Source: Candidatus Gastranaerophilales bacterium (GTDB taxonomy: Bacteria; Cyanobacteriota; Vampirovibrionia; Gastranaerophilales; Gastranaerophilaceae). Taken from it: DNA of 18,576 bases. Below the pieces are notes generated by a model that was given only the letters and a program-made list of their open reading frames with translations, was not told the DNA's origin and searched no databases. Location of the stretch: NCBI GenBank assembly GCA_947624665.1, contig CANQLK010000016.1, positions 1 through 18,576 of the forward strand, in the 5' to 3' direction. Positions 1 through 6,728 of this stretch are shown here, piece after piece (positions within the stretch are counted from its first letter, which is position 1; each line of letters starts with the position of its first letter). Position numbers and translations under genes: made by a program.

Positions 1-354
1 GAAGAAGAATTAATTCAATGGAATAAATGGAGATCCGACCTTCAAAACAGAATAATGAAAGATGTTAAACTGCCTATTATTCAAGAAGGAATTATTTTTA
101 AATTTTCATTTGATGTTGATAAATACGGTAAAGTATCCAATGTACAGACGTGGTCTGAAAATTCTATGTATACACCTTATGCCATTCAATATATTGCGCC
201 AGTTATAAGAAGTTATCAGGGTAAAGATATATTGAATTTCCCCTCAGGTTCTCAACGATATTCAACTACCGTAGAAGGCGGCTGGAAAATTTCTAAAACC
301 CTAAAATATTCTAAGCCGAGCGACTTTAAAGATTCCGAAAAAATTAAAAACTGA
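1..354 (+). CDS. TonB-C-like domain protein, 5'-truncated by window edge
   Basis: The reading frame is open from base 1 to a TGA at 352-354, so the start lies outside the window. An internal ATG at 55 is unlikely to be the start, because the residues before it (WNKWRSDLQNRI, bases 19-54) look like the beginning of the same domain. The visible 117 residues follow the TonB C-terminal pattern: an amphipathic helix, then a strand with F-x-F-x-V-D-x-x-G-K-V, a tryptophan/serine stretch, a helix ending in a proline, and a final strand. In this family the domain usually contacts an outer-membrane partner or acts in cell-envelope proteins. The next gene starts only 14 nt downstream on the same strand and has the same type of C-terminus, so the two are probably co-transcribed. 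The family assignment rests on pattern only. Confidence 0.6.
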   Translation, partial: EEELIQWNKWRSDLQNRIMKDVKLPIIQEGIIFKFSFDVDKYGKVSNVQTWSENSMYTPYAIQYIAPVIRSYQGKDILNFPSGSQRYSTTVEGGWKISKTLKYSKPSDFKDSEKIKN

Positions 355-368
355 TAAAAGGATAAATT

Positions 369-1463
369 ATGTATAAATGTACAGACTGCGGAAAAGAATA
401 CAGTGAAAAACCTCAATATTGCGATTGCGGGAATATTGAATTTGAAGAAATCAAAACAGAACCCGTTAAAATTGAACTCGTTAAAACCGCAGACTTACAA
501 ATACCGCCTAAACAAGTCGTTAAAGAGAATGTAAAAAATACGCAAAAGAAGGTTCAAACCGAATCGAAACAGGCTGATTATATATCTTTAGCAATATTTA
601 TAGCGTGTATAATTTTATCAATACTTTCTTTAATATTTATAAGAATAGAAAAGCCGGAGCAGGAAGAACAAAAAACGGAAAAACATATAGAATTAAAGCA
701 GACGGAGAATATACCATCAATAAGCGCTTTATGGGTTGAAAGAAAAGCGGAACCCCAAGTTGTTGAAACGGTGGAAGAGCCATCAATTGTTAAACCGTCC
801 GTTGAACAAAAAACACCCGAACAGACAAAAAAGCAGGTGATAAAATCCCCCGTAAAAACGGAGAAAACAGAAGCCAAAACACCAAAAACTACCGCTGTTA
901 CAAAACAACAGAAACAGGAAACAAAGCAAAATAAAACAAATAAAAGTAATACAACGGTTGTAAAACCGCAAAAACAGCCCTCTATGAATACTACAACACC
1001 GCAGCCGAAAAAGACAACAGCTCAAAACCAATCCCCGTCACAAACTAAAACACAAAATCAAACTGATGCCAATGCAAAAAATACCAATACTCAAGCTCCC
1101 CTGCCTCTTAACATTCAACCTTCTATAACACAGCCTGAACAATCCGCAGAGGACATTGAAAAATTAAAAAAAGAATTATTAAACTATAAGATTAAATTAA
1201 GAAATAAAATAACGGCAGATGTTAATTTTTCACGAGTAATAGGTGACGGAAATTGTATTGTTTCTTTCAAAATAGATAAAAACGGGAAACTGACGGATAG
1301 AAAATTCATAAAGCAATCCGATAATGACAGCTTAAACGATCAGGTTTATAATGCCATAATGAATAATCCGGGGTATAATCCTCCGCCTGACGGTTATAAA
1401 AACGAAACCTTGAAATACAGTGTAAAAATATACGGAAAATCGTTTGAAGTGGACTTAAATTAA
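369..1463 (+). CDS. Zinc-ribbon, single-TM, TonB-C-like envelope protein
   Basis: 364 residues in four parts. Residues 4-20 form a zinc ribbon (C4, C7, C18, C20; CxxC then CxC). Residues 71-91 are one hydrophobic membrane segment. Residues about 95-260 are a low-complexity linker rich in K, Q, T and P, as in TonB/TolA-type proteins that cross the periplasm. Residues about 280-358 resemble a TonB C-terminal domain, with the strand F-K-I-D-K-N-G-K-L and a YNPPPDGY turn. The likely topology is a cytoplasmic zinc ribbon and a periplasmic C-terminus. The start is supported by AAAGGA about 8 nt upstream. It lies 14 nt after a gene with a similar C-terminal domain. Its stop overlaps the stop of the convergent VWA gene by 4 bp. 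No ExbB/ExbD-like genes are visible, so an energy-transducing role is not shown. Confidence 0.8.
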   Translation: MYKCTDCGKEYSEKPQYCDCGNIEFEEIKTEPVKIELVKTADLQIPPKQVVKENVKNTQKKVQTESKQADYISLAIFIACIILSILSLIFIRIEKPEQEEQKTEKHIELKQTENIPSISALWVERKAEPQVVETVEEPSIVKPSVEQKTPEQTKKQVIKSPVKTEKTEAKTPKTTAVTKQQKQETKQNKTNKSNTTVVKPQKQPSMNTTTPQPKKTTAQNQSPSQTKTQNQTDANAKNTNTQAPLPLNIQPSITQPEQSAEDIEKLKKELLNYKIKLRNKITADVNFSRVIGDGNCIVSFKIDKNGKLTDRKFIKQSDNDSLNDQVYNAIMNNPGYNPPPDGYKNETLKYSVKIYGKSFEVDLN

Positions 1464-2368
1464 TCTTTAATATATTCGTAATGCTGTTCGTATTGCTGTT
1501 CTTCTTGATTATCCTCAGGAGAAGCGGTTGTTGTAAATGAATCTTTGATAACATTCATAAAACTGTTCACATCCGCAGGAGTGTACACTTTTCCGTTTGT
1601 CGCATTAGCAAGACATTCTATTTTATATGATAATGCGGAAACAAGAACTACGTCTATAATAATGTCATTTCTTTCTTTAACCAATCTTTTTACATATTCG
1701 CAAGGGTCACCTCCGCAGGTTTCAAATCCGTCGGTAATCAGGATTATTTTCTTTTTATAATTCTTTTCAAGTCCTGCAAAGTCTTGATTTACGGCATTGT
1801 ATAATGCCAAAGTTAAAGGCGTGGCACCGCCTATTTCTACTTCATTCATTTTATTTTGAAGTAAAGCGGTATTTTTGGCACTTACCGCTACCATACTTTT
1901 TGTTGACGAACAAGTAAGGTTGGTACTTCCCATATAAGAAGCAACGTCGGTTTTTACTTTATATTTACCTTTATTATTCTTTACAACTTCTTTTGCAACC
2001 CCTACAATGGGATTATACGGGTTATGTCCGTTATTGTAGCCGAATACTCTGAAACCTATTTTATAATTTGATGGAAGTTGGGCAATGATTTGTGCCATAA
2101 AGCGCTTTGCGCTGTTAATCCAATAGTCCATACTGCCCGAGTAATCCATAACTATATCAAAAGTCTGTACATTATTTGCGGCAGCTTGCTGTGTATCTAC
2201 GTATTGATTGCCGTAATAGTTATTAATCAGATTATTCGATTGAACACTGTTTTGAATATTTCCGTCTTTAGAAGTAACTTTTCCGCCTGCCGTGACCTTA
2301 TATTTTTGCGCATAAGCACTAACTGAAAAACTTGTTATTATTAATAAAATCAGTATTAACTTTTTCAT
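1460..2368 (-). CDS. Exported von Willebrand factor A (VWA) domain protein
   Basis: 302 residues. Residues 1-20 are a clear signal peptide (MKKL, hydrophobic core, cleavage after AYA), so the protein is exported. A VWA fold spans about residues 69-275 with a complete metal-ion-dependent adhesion site: D75-Y-S77-G-S79, T183 in GGATPL, and D213 in ITDG. C218 and C223 (ETCGGDPC) could form a disulfide. The tail is rich in E, Q and Y. No membrane anchor or lipobox is visible. VWA proteins of this sort bind protein partners through the metal; the partner here is unknown. The start is supported by AAAGGAG about 6 nt upstream. The 3' end overlaps the TonB-C-like gene on the other strand by 4 bp. Confidence 0.87.
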   Translation of the reverse strand: MKKLILILLIITSFSVSAYAQKYKVTAGGKVTSKDGNIQNSVQSNNLINNYYGNQYVDTQQAAANNVQTFDIVMDYSGSMDYWINSAKRFMAQIIAQLPSNYKIGFRVFGYNNGHNPYNPIVGVAKEVVKNNKGKYKVKTDVASYMGSTNLTCSSTKSMVAVSAKNTALLQNKMNEVEIGGATPLTLALYNAVNQDFAGLEKNYKKKIILITDGFETCGGDPCEYVKRLVKERNDIIIDVVLVSALSYKIECLANATNGKVYTPADVNSFMNVIKDSFTTTASPEDNQEEQQYEQHYEYIKD

Positions 2369-2528
2369 ATAAGCTCCTTTAAATGCATAAAAAAACTATT
2401 GTAAGTATTATTCTTAAACAGTTTTCTATTCGGATACTACGTATAATATCATAGTTTATATTATTATTCTATTAAATATAAAAAATACACTGTTAGGGAT
2501 GTTATAAATTATTATATTCGGGCATTAT

Positions 2529-2556
2529 ATAAATACAGTATTTATACTGTATTTAT
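2529..2556. repeat. 12-bp perfect inverted repeat, possible operator
   Basis: ATAAATACAGTA and its reverse complement flank a 4-base TTTA spacer. The repeat sits about 160 bp upstream of the VWA start and 6 bp from the strong hairpin at 2562-2606. On the minus strand the sequences TATAATGCCC and TATAATAATT lie just downstream, so it could overlap a promoter and act as an operator. It has no GC pairs in its outer half and no clear U-tract, so it is a weak terminator candidate. Confidence 0.45.
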
Positions 2557-2561
2557 TGTTC

Positions 2562-2606
2562 ATAAAAGATATGAAAGGGGCGACGAGCCCCTTTCATATC
2601 TTTTAT
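2562..2606 (-). terminator. Strong 20-bp-stem terminator hairpin
   Basis: A perfect 20-bp stem (2562-2581 with 2587-2606) with loop GACGA. The loop-side half is GGGGC/GCCCC and the base is A/T-rich, so both strands carry a run of T near the 3' side. It begins 4 bp past the stop of the small minus-strand gene at 2610-2852, which it most likely terminates. The plus-strand side also ends in a T-rich tail, so it may work in both directions. Confidence 0.85.
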
Positions 2607-2609
2607 TTT

Positions 2610-2852
2610 TTATTTAAAATAATCGCATATTAATTCTTTTTTGCCTGAATTAATTTTTTTCAATATTTTATCGAATAAAGAAAGTTCTTTCTTTAATAAT
2701 TTGTCACGTAAAATAGCTTTTTCTATTAATAGTTTATTAAATGATTCGTTTAATGCGTGTTTTTCTTCGGTCAAATGAGGCTTTATAGTTTCAAGTCTTA
2801 ATTTGCACATTCTGATAGAGTTTCTTATTTTATCTTTTTCGCTTTTTTTCAT
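2610..2852 (-). CDS. Small lysine-rich helical protein, unknown
   Basis: 80 residues, not recognised. The composition is rich in K, E and L with no membrane segment or signal peptide. Heptad-like spacing of I and L from about residue 11 to 65 suggests one or two amphipathic helices, perhaps a coiled coil. AGGA about 10 nt upstream of the ATG supports the start. A very strong terminator immediately after the stop supports it as a real transcription unit. The next gene in the same direction, the VWA gene, lies beyond that terminator, so the two are probably separate units. Confidence 0.6.
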   Translation of the reverse strand: MKKSEKDKIRNSIRMCKLRLETIKPHLTEEKHALNESFNKLLIEKAILRDKLLKKELSLFDKILKKINSGKKELICDYFK

Positions 2853-3116
2853 TTTTTAATTATCCTAATATCTTTCAAAAGAGAATTTACCATTACCTTT
2901 CGATTTTATAATAATAAATTTTTAAAAAAAATCATTCCTCTAAAAAGTTTAAAAAATTCGTTCAAATATAAACTTTTATTGTATTTTTTATATAAAAATC
3001 AGAAATTTGCTTTTAATATTTTTTCTGATAAACGGAGTAATATACCGTAGAGGGATAATTATTTTTTTAATTCTTAATAAAATGCTTTTGTCAGTTTATT
3101 ACAGAAAGGAATTTAT

Positions 3117-3515
3117 ATGTTTTCTCACAGTGAAATAACAAAAGATTTATCAAGAGCTAAAAAATTTTTTGAGAATATTATTTCTTATACCGTAGGGCCG
3201 TATACTTTAGCAGATATAATAGAGCAATATCCCGATAAAATAAATATAGTTGACGTAAGGGAATATGAAGATTATTTGGACGGACATATCCCCTATGCAA
3301 TGCATATTCCGTATAAAGAATCATCAGATAATCTTGAAATGCTTGATAAATCTAAAGTAACAGTTATTTATACATATTCGGATACATGCCCGAGAGCCTA
3401 TAATACTGCGCTTGAACTTATTGAAAAACATTATCCTTCCGTTATATTAAGAGGCGGTTTCAAATTCTGGAAAAAATCAGAACTTGATATTATAAAAAAT
3501 GATTCGTCAAACTGA
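3117..3515 (+). CDS. Rhodanese-like domain protein with shifted cysteine
   Basis: 132 residues, a single rhodanese domain at about residues 26-126, probably cytoplasmic. Family hallmarks are IVDVREYEDYLDGHIPYA (residues 44-61) and GGFKFWK near the end (113-119). The active-site strand reads VIYTYSDTCPRAYNTA (83-98). In most rhodaneses the catalytic cysteine directly follows the tyrosine of this strand; here that position is T86, and the only nearby cysteine is C91. Some rhodanese subfamilies have both cysteines (YC-x4-C), so this looks like one that lost the first. Sulfur transfer may be lost or may use C91. AGAAAGGA 6 nt upstream supports the start. A terminator follows, and the gene seems monocistronic. 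Confidence 0.82.
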   Translation: MFSHSEITKDLSRAKKFFENIISYTVGPYTLADIIEQYPDKINIVDVREYEDYLDGHIPYAMHIPYKESSDNLEMLDKSKVTVIYTYSDTCPRAYNTALELIEKHYPSVILRGGFKFWKKSELDIIKNDSSN

Positions 3516-3539
3516 TGACATTATGGTTTGATATTTTAT

Positions 3540-3566
3540 AACGGGAAGGGTTATGCCCTTCTTGTT
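3540..3566 (+). terminator. Rho-independent terminator after rhodanese gene
   Basis: An 11-bp stem, AACGGGAAGGG (3540-3550) against CCCTTCTTGTT (3556-3566), with two G-T wobble pairs and loop TTATG. A T-rich tail follows. It lies 24 nt after the stop of the rhodanese gene. Confidence 0.75.
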
Positions 3567-3623
3567 TAATATTTATTACTTTTTATTGAATATTTTTTAA
3601 TTTTAAGCTTTAATTTTTAGCAT

Positions 3624-3632
3624 TGGTATAAA
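3624..3632 (+). promoter_or_regulatory. Extended -10 box giving a likely leaderless start
   Basis: TGGTATAAA is an extended -10 element (TG-N-TATAAA). The -10 hexamer ends 7 nt before the ATG at 3640, so transcription would begin at about the start codon itself. No Shine-Dalgarno sequence precedes that ATG, which fits a leaderless mRNA. No convincing -35 box was found, which an extended -10 can tolerate. Confidence 0.5.
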
Positions 3633-3639
3633 ATTAAAT

Positions 3640-4269
3640 ATGAATATGAAGGATTTTATTTTAAAGCACTTAGATTTTAAAATATATGCAATTTATTTAC
3701 CTTGCATAATAAGTCTTATATTAATAGTTCCAATGAGTATCTTTCTGCCTCAAAAATTCGGATATGAAAACGGGCTGTTGGAAAATATTCAAATGTTTAT
3801 TTTATTTGCTTGTTTTTTTGCTTCAATTAAAGTTAAAACAGATAATAAATTTTTTATTTTTATTGCATTATTGACTGTAATATTTATATTACGGGAAATA
3901 AACTGCGGAAGAACTTTATTTTTTGCGGTTCCTGATATGGAGAATACATTTTATGCCTGGGAGGATATTAAATATGGGTATCTTGCTCATCCTTTATTCG
4001 GAATTTTCATTATATCGGTATTTATTTATTTTATGAAAAATGAGTTATATAAAGTTCTTTGGAAATATATTTGTGAATTTAAAATTCCCGTTTATAATAT
4101 TTTAATGTCAGCTTTGGGTATTGTTTTAAGTGAATATGCCGATAAATACGGCAAAAATCTTGTATTTGAAGAAATGTCGGAAATATTTTTATATTTTTGC
4201 CTTTTTGCTTTTATTTACTTATATGGTTATGATAAAAACTTTTTAAAAAGTAATAATGCACAGATATAA
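3640..4269 (+). CDS. Multi-pass inner-membrane protein, unknown family
   Basis: 209 residues with about six hydrophobic segments (near residues 16-36, 48-63, 70-86, 117-133, 151-167 and 182-197). Conserved-looking polar spots within or next to membrane segments are ENGLLENIQ (43-51), REINCGR (87-93), WEDIKYG (108-114) and FEEMSEIFLY (177-186). Paired acidic residues of this kind suggest buried charged sites, but I do not recognise the family and assign no function. There is no signal peptide and no ribosome binding site. An alternative ATG lies two codons downstream. The last 43 bp overlap the convergent DUF4145-like gene. Confidence 0.7.
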   Translation: MNMKDFILKHLDFKIYAIYLPCIISLILIVPMSIFLPQKFGYENGLLENIQMFILFACFFASIKVKTDNKFFIFIALLTVIFILREINCGRTLFFAVPDMENTFYAWEDIKYGYLAHPLFGIFIISVFIYFMKNELYKVLWKYICEFKIPVYNILMSALGIVLSEYADKYGKNLVFEEMSEIFLYFCLFAFIYLYGYDKNFLKSNNAQI

Positions 4270-4916
4270 GCAATCATTAAGCCTGAAACGGAACAAAGAA
4301 ACAGTATAAATTTCCAAAATAAAGGAATATTTTTATTATTATTTTTCGGGTATGAAAAGTTATTGCGGTATGAGCTTTTTTCTTTTTTTTGTATCGGATT
4401 TGAATTATATTGATTTTGATTTTGTTCCTGATTTTGTTTCGCTTCAATATATTTTTCTTTTAATGATTTTTTAGATTTCTTATCTGTAATTAAAAGTTCA
4501 ACATCATAATTAAGTTTCAATATGGAATTGGAAGTACCTAGAATATACACGCAATAAGAAAGCGAAGCTTCAAAAGAACGCTTTAAACATTCAAGCGCAG
4601 TCATAGCTTCATGTTTTACTTTCCCTGAATGAACCGTTTTATTTCCGCTTTTTTTTAGGAAGTATAAATCATCAATAAATTCTTTTTCCTGAATACTTCC
4701 TTGTGATTTATCTTCCAACACTGAAAGCATTTCATCAAAAGTCGAAACACTTAAATTATTTTGCTCCATAATGTTTTTACAAATTTGCTCGGCAAACCTT
4801 CTTGTTTGAGTAATGCATTGTTCAAAATACTCATCTTTGTATAACCTTTCCGCATCTGTTATTATGTCATACAAATTTTTATCTGCTTTTTTTAAAAATT
4901 GAAAATTACCGTTCAT
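4227..4916 (-). CDS. DUF4145-like domain protein with C-terminal TM anchor
   Basis: 229 residues. The N-terminal 130 residues are helical and match the DUF4145 pattern: a leading aromatic stretch, RRFAEQICKNIM (39-50), and KKSGNKTVH (88-96). DUF4145 occurs alone and at the start of some restriction and defence proteins, with no settled biochemical role. Residues 160-196 form an N/Q/K-rich disordered linker. Residues 199-224 are one membrane segment followed by KKFLS, so the protein is probably a tail-anchored cytoplasmic domain. No Shine-Dalgarno sequence precedes the ATG; a TATAAT box sits 7 nt upstream instead. The 3' end overlaps the convergent membrane-protein gene by 43 bp, which may mean mutual antisense effects. 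No restriction or other defence gene is adjacent. Confidence 0.72.
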   Translation of the reverse strand: MNGNFQFLKKADKNLYDIITDAERLYKDEYFEQCITQTRRFAEQICKNIMEQNNLSVSTFDEMLSVLEDKSQGSIQEKEFIDDLYFLKKSGNKTVHSGKVKHEAMTALECLKRSFEASLSYCVYILGTSNSILKLNYDVELLITDKKSKKSLKEKYIEAKQNQEQNQNQYNSNPIQKKEKSSYRNNFSYPKNNNKNIPLFWKFILFLCSVSGLMIAYICALLLFKKFLS

Positions 4917-4922
4917 AAGAAC

Positions 4923-4928
4923 ATTATA
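4923..4928 (-). promoter_or_regulatory. Consensus -10 box, likely leaderless start
   Basis: On the minus strand this reads TATAAT, separated by GTTCTT from the ATG at 4916. Transcription would start at or next to the start codon. The -35 region is poor. No purine-rich ribosome binding site is present between this box and the ATG. Confidence 0.5.
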
Positions 4929-4984
4929 TAATAATTTTTTAAATTCCCATACATTTGGAGTAGTTAAGATTTTTTAATTTATGA

Positions 4985-4990
4985 TATAAA
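4985..4990 (+). promoter_or_regulatory. -10 box for the 5021 gene
   Basis: TATAAA lies 30 nt upstream of the ATG at 5021 and leaves room for a leader of about 24 nt carrying AAGGA at 5008-5012. There is no convincing -35. Together with the box at 4923-4928 it makes this gap a divergent promoter region. Confidence 0.35.
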
Positions 4991-5020
4991 TTTCTTGTAG
5001 ATGTAAGAAGGACACCGATA

Positions 5021-5485
5021 ATGAATGAATTAAAAGAAAGAATTAAAAAGTATTTGCTTGTTAAACACACGGAAGCAAAATTAAAAGAATGCAGCGAACA
5101 TATTTCAAAAAATATTCCGTGGATTCAAAGAAAAAGTTTCTCCAATACAATAGAAACTCATTGTAGAGTGCTTTTAAATTCTTTAATTAACGACTATGAA
5201 AAACAATCACTAAGAAGAAATAAATATATCGTTGACTCTATATTGAAATATAATCTCGAAAAAATTGAAACAGTACTTAAATCAGGCAAAAAAGCCAAAG
5301 ATTTAAAATCCTATATGCAGCTAAATTCTTATATTATTTTTGATGAAATATCAAAAGGAATTTCATCAAATATAAGTAAAAAAACAATAAAGTATAATAT
5401 AGAAAAGAAACTTTCTTTAATTCAGGAACAAATAGAAGCTAAAAATACCCCCGAAGAAATATTGAATTCGGCTATAGGTGTTTAA
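5021..5485 (+). CDS. Hypothetical lysine-rich helical protein
   Basis: 154 residues, not recognised. The whole chain is predicted helical, rich in K, I, S and N, with no membrane segment, signal peptide or cysteine cluster. AAGGA at 5008-5012, 8 nt before the ATG, supports the start. Its last 14 bp overlap the 3' end of hisD on the other strand. Base composition matches neighbouring genes, so nothing marks it as recently acquired. It stands alone on its strand. Confidence 0.62.
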   Translation: MNELKERIKKYLLVKHTEAKLKECSEHISKNIPWIQRKSFSNTIETHCRVLLNSLINDYEKQSLRRNKYIVDSILKYNLEKIETVLKSGKKAKDLKSYMQLNSYIIFDEISKGISSNISKKTIKYNIEKKLSLIQEQIEAKNTPEEILNSAIGV

Positions 5486-6719
5486 TTCTTATATCTGCAG
5501 CAAGTTTATGCGCAAATAAACCTTCCTGAAAAGCCAAAGCCGAAGCATTTATTGCAGTTTGTTTAAGAGATTTTTCATTGATTATTTGATATGTTTGGAT
5601 TTTAAAATAATCAAAAACACTTAAGCCGCCGGAGAACTTTGCTACCTGATTTGTAGGAAGCGTATGGTTTGTGCCTGAAACGTAATCTCCAAATACTTCT
5701 GCACTGTATGAACCGATAAACATCGAACCGTAATTAGTAAATTTATTTATATCAAAAGAATCGCCGAAACATAGTTCCAAATGTTCCGGTGCTTTTTTAT
5801 TTGTGGCTTCTACCGCTTCATCGATTGAGTTTACAATAATTGCAACGGATTTATCAAACGATACTTTTGCAATATCTTTAGTTGGTAAAGTTTTTAAATA
5901 TTCTTCAGCTTGTTTCTCGACTTTTAAAGCAAAATCTTTTGAAAAACATATAAGAAAAGCTCTTGCATCTTTATCGTGTTCGCATTGGGCAAGCATATCG
6001 GCGGCAATAAATTCGGGATTAGCGTTGTTATCTGCGATAATAAGCACTTCTGACGGGCCGGCAGGAAAATCAATGCCGCATTCGCCGTAGACTTGTCTTT
6101 TTGCCGCTGTTACAAATTTATTTCCGGGGCCTGTTATTTTGTTTACCTTCTCTATTGACTCACAACCGTATGCCATGGCAGCTATGGCTTGCACTCCGCC
6201 TATTCTGTATATTTCATCCGCACCTGCAAGATAAGCGGCGGTAACGGTTACGTCTTTTATTTTTGGTGACATCGCAATTATACGTTTTACACCTGCAACT
6301 TTAGCGGGAACTATTGTCATTATTGCACTGCTCGGCAAAGGATAATTACCGCCGGGTATATAACATCCAACCGAATCTATGGCTACTTTTTTTTGCCCGA
6401 GAATATTTCCGTTTATGTTTACTTCAATTTCCTTTATGCTGTTGTATTGCGCACGTGCAAATTCCCTTACGTTATTTATTGCATATTCTATTGAAGCTAT
6501 TGTTTTTTTATCCGTATTATTTATTGCACTTTGGATTTCTTTATCCGTAAGTCGAAATTCGCCTATATCTCCATCACCGAATTTCTTTGCATATTCTCTT
6601 ATTGCTTCATCGCCATTCTCTTGTACCGCTTTTATAATCTCGTTAACTGACGATATATTTTCAAATTCCGTTTTCTTAAAGAAATCATCATTGATTTCAC
6701 TGTAATTGCATATTTTCAT
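5472..6719 (-). CDS. hisD: Histidinol dehydrogenase
   Basis: 415 residues, full family length. It catalyses the last two steps of histidine synthesis, oxidising L-histidinol to L-histidinal and then L-histidine with two NAD+, in the cytoplasm as a zinc homodimer. Signature stretches are VGCYIPGGNYPLPSS (117-131), ITGPGNKFVTAAKR (195-208), DFPAGPSE (217-224), APEHLEL (310-316) and SGTNHTLPT (348-356). Expected zinc ligands are Q245, H248, D345 and H404; the catalytic pair is E312-H313. All are present. It starts 9 nt after the stop of the hisA-hisIE fusion gene, and its AGG ribosome site overlaps that stop codon (AATAGGTTT), so the two are translationally linked. Confidence 0.97.
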   Translation of the reverse strand: MKICNYSEINDDFFKKTEFENISSVNEIIKAVQENGDEAIREYAKKFGDGDIGEFRLTDKEIQSAINNTDKKTIASIEYAINNVREFARAQYNSIKEIEVNINGNILGQKKVAIDSVGCYIPGGNYPLPSSAIMTIVPAKVAGVKRIIAMSPKIKDVTVTAAYLAGADEIYRIGGVQAIAAMAYGCESIEKVNKITGPGNKFVTAAKRQVYGECGIDFPAGPSEVLIIADNNANPEFIAADMLAQCEHDKDARAFLICFSKDFALKVEKQAEEYLKTLPTKDIAKVSFDKSVAIIVNSIDEAVEATNKKAPEHLELCFGDSFDINKFTNYGSMFIGSYSAEVFGDYVSGTNHTLPTNQVAKFSGGLSVFDYFKIQTYQIINEKSLKQTAINASALAFQEGLFAHKLAADIRIKHL

Positions 6720-6728
6720 AATAAAAAC

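Noticed and set aside
578..1031. Minus-strand cysteine- and phenylalanine-rich frames opposite the TonB-C-like gene
   Set aside because: They are complements of the lysine/glutamine-rich linker of the real gene; composition is an artefact.
4227..4916. Defence-system reading of the DUF4145-like gene
   Set aside because: No nuclease, methylase, helicase or other defence gene is adjacent.
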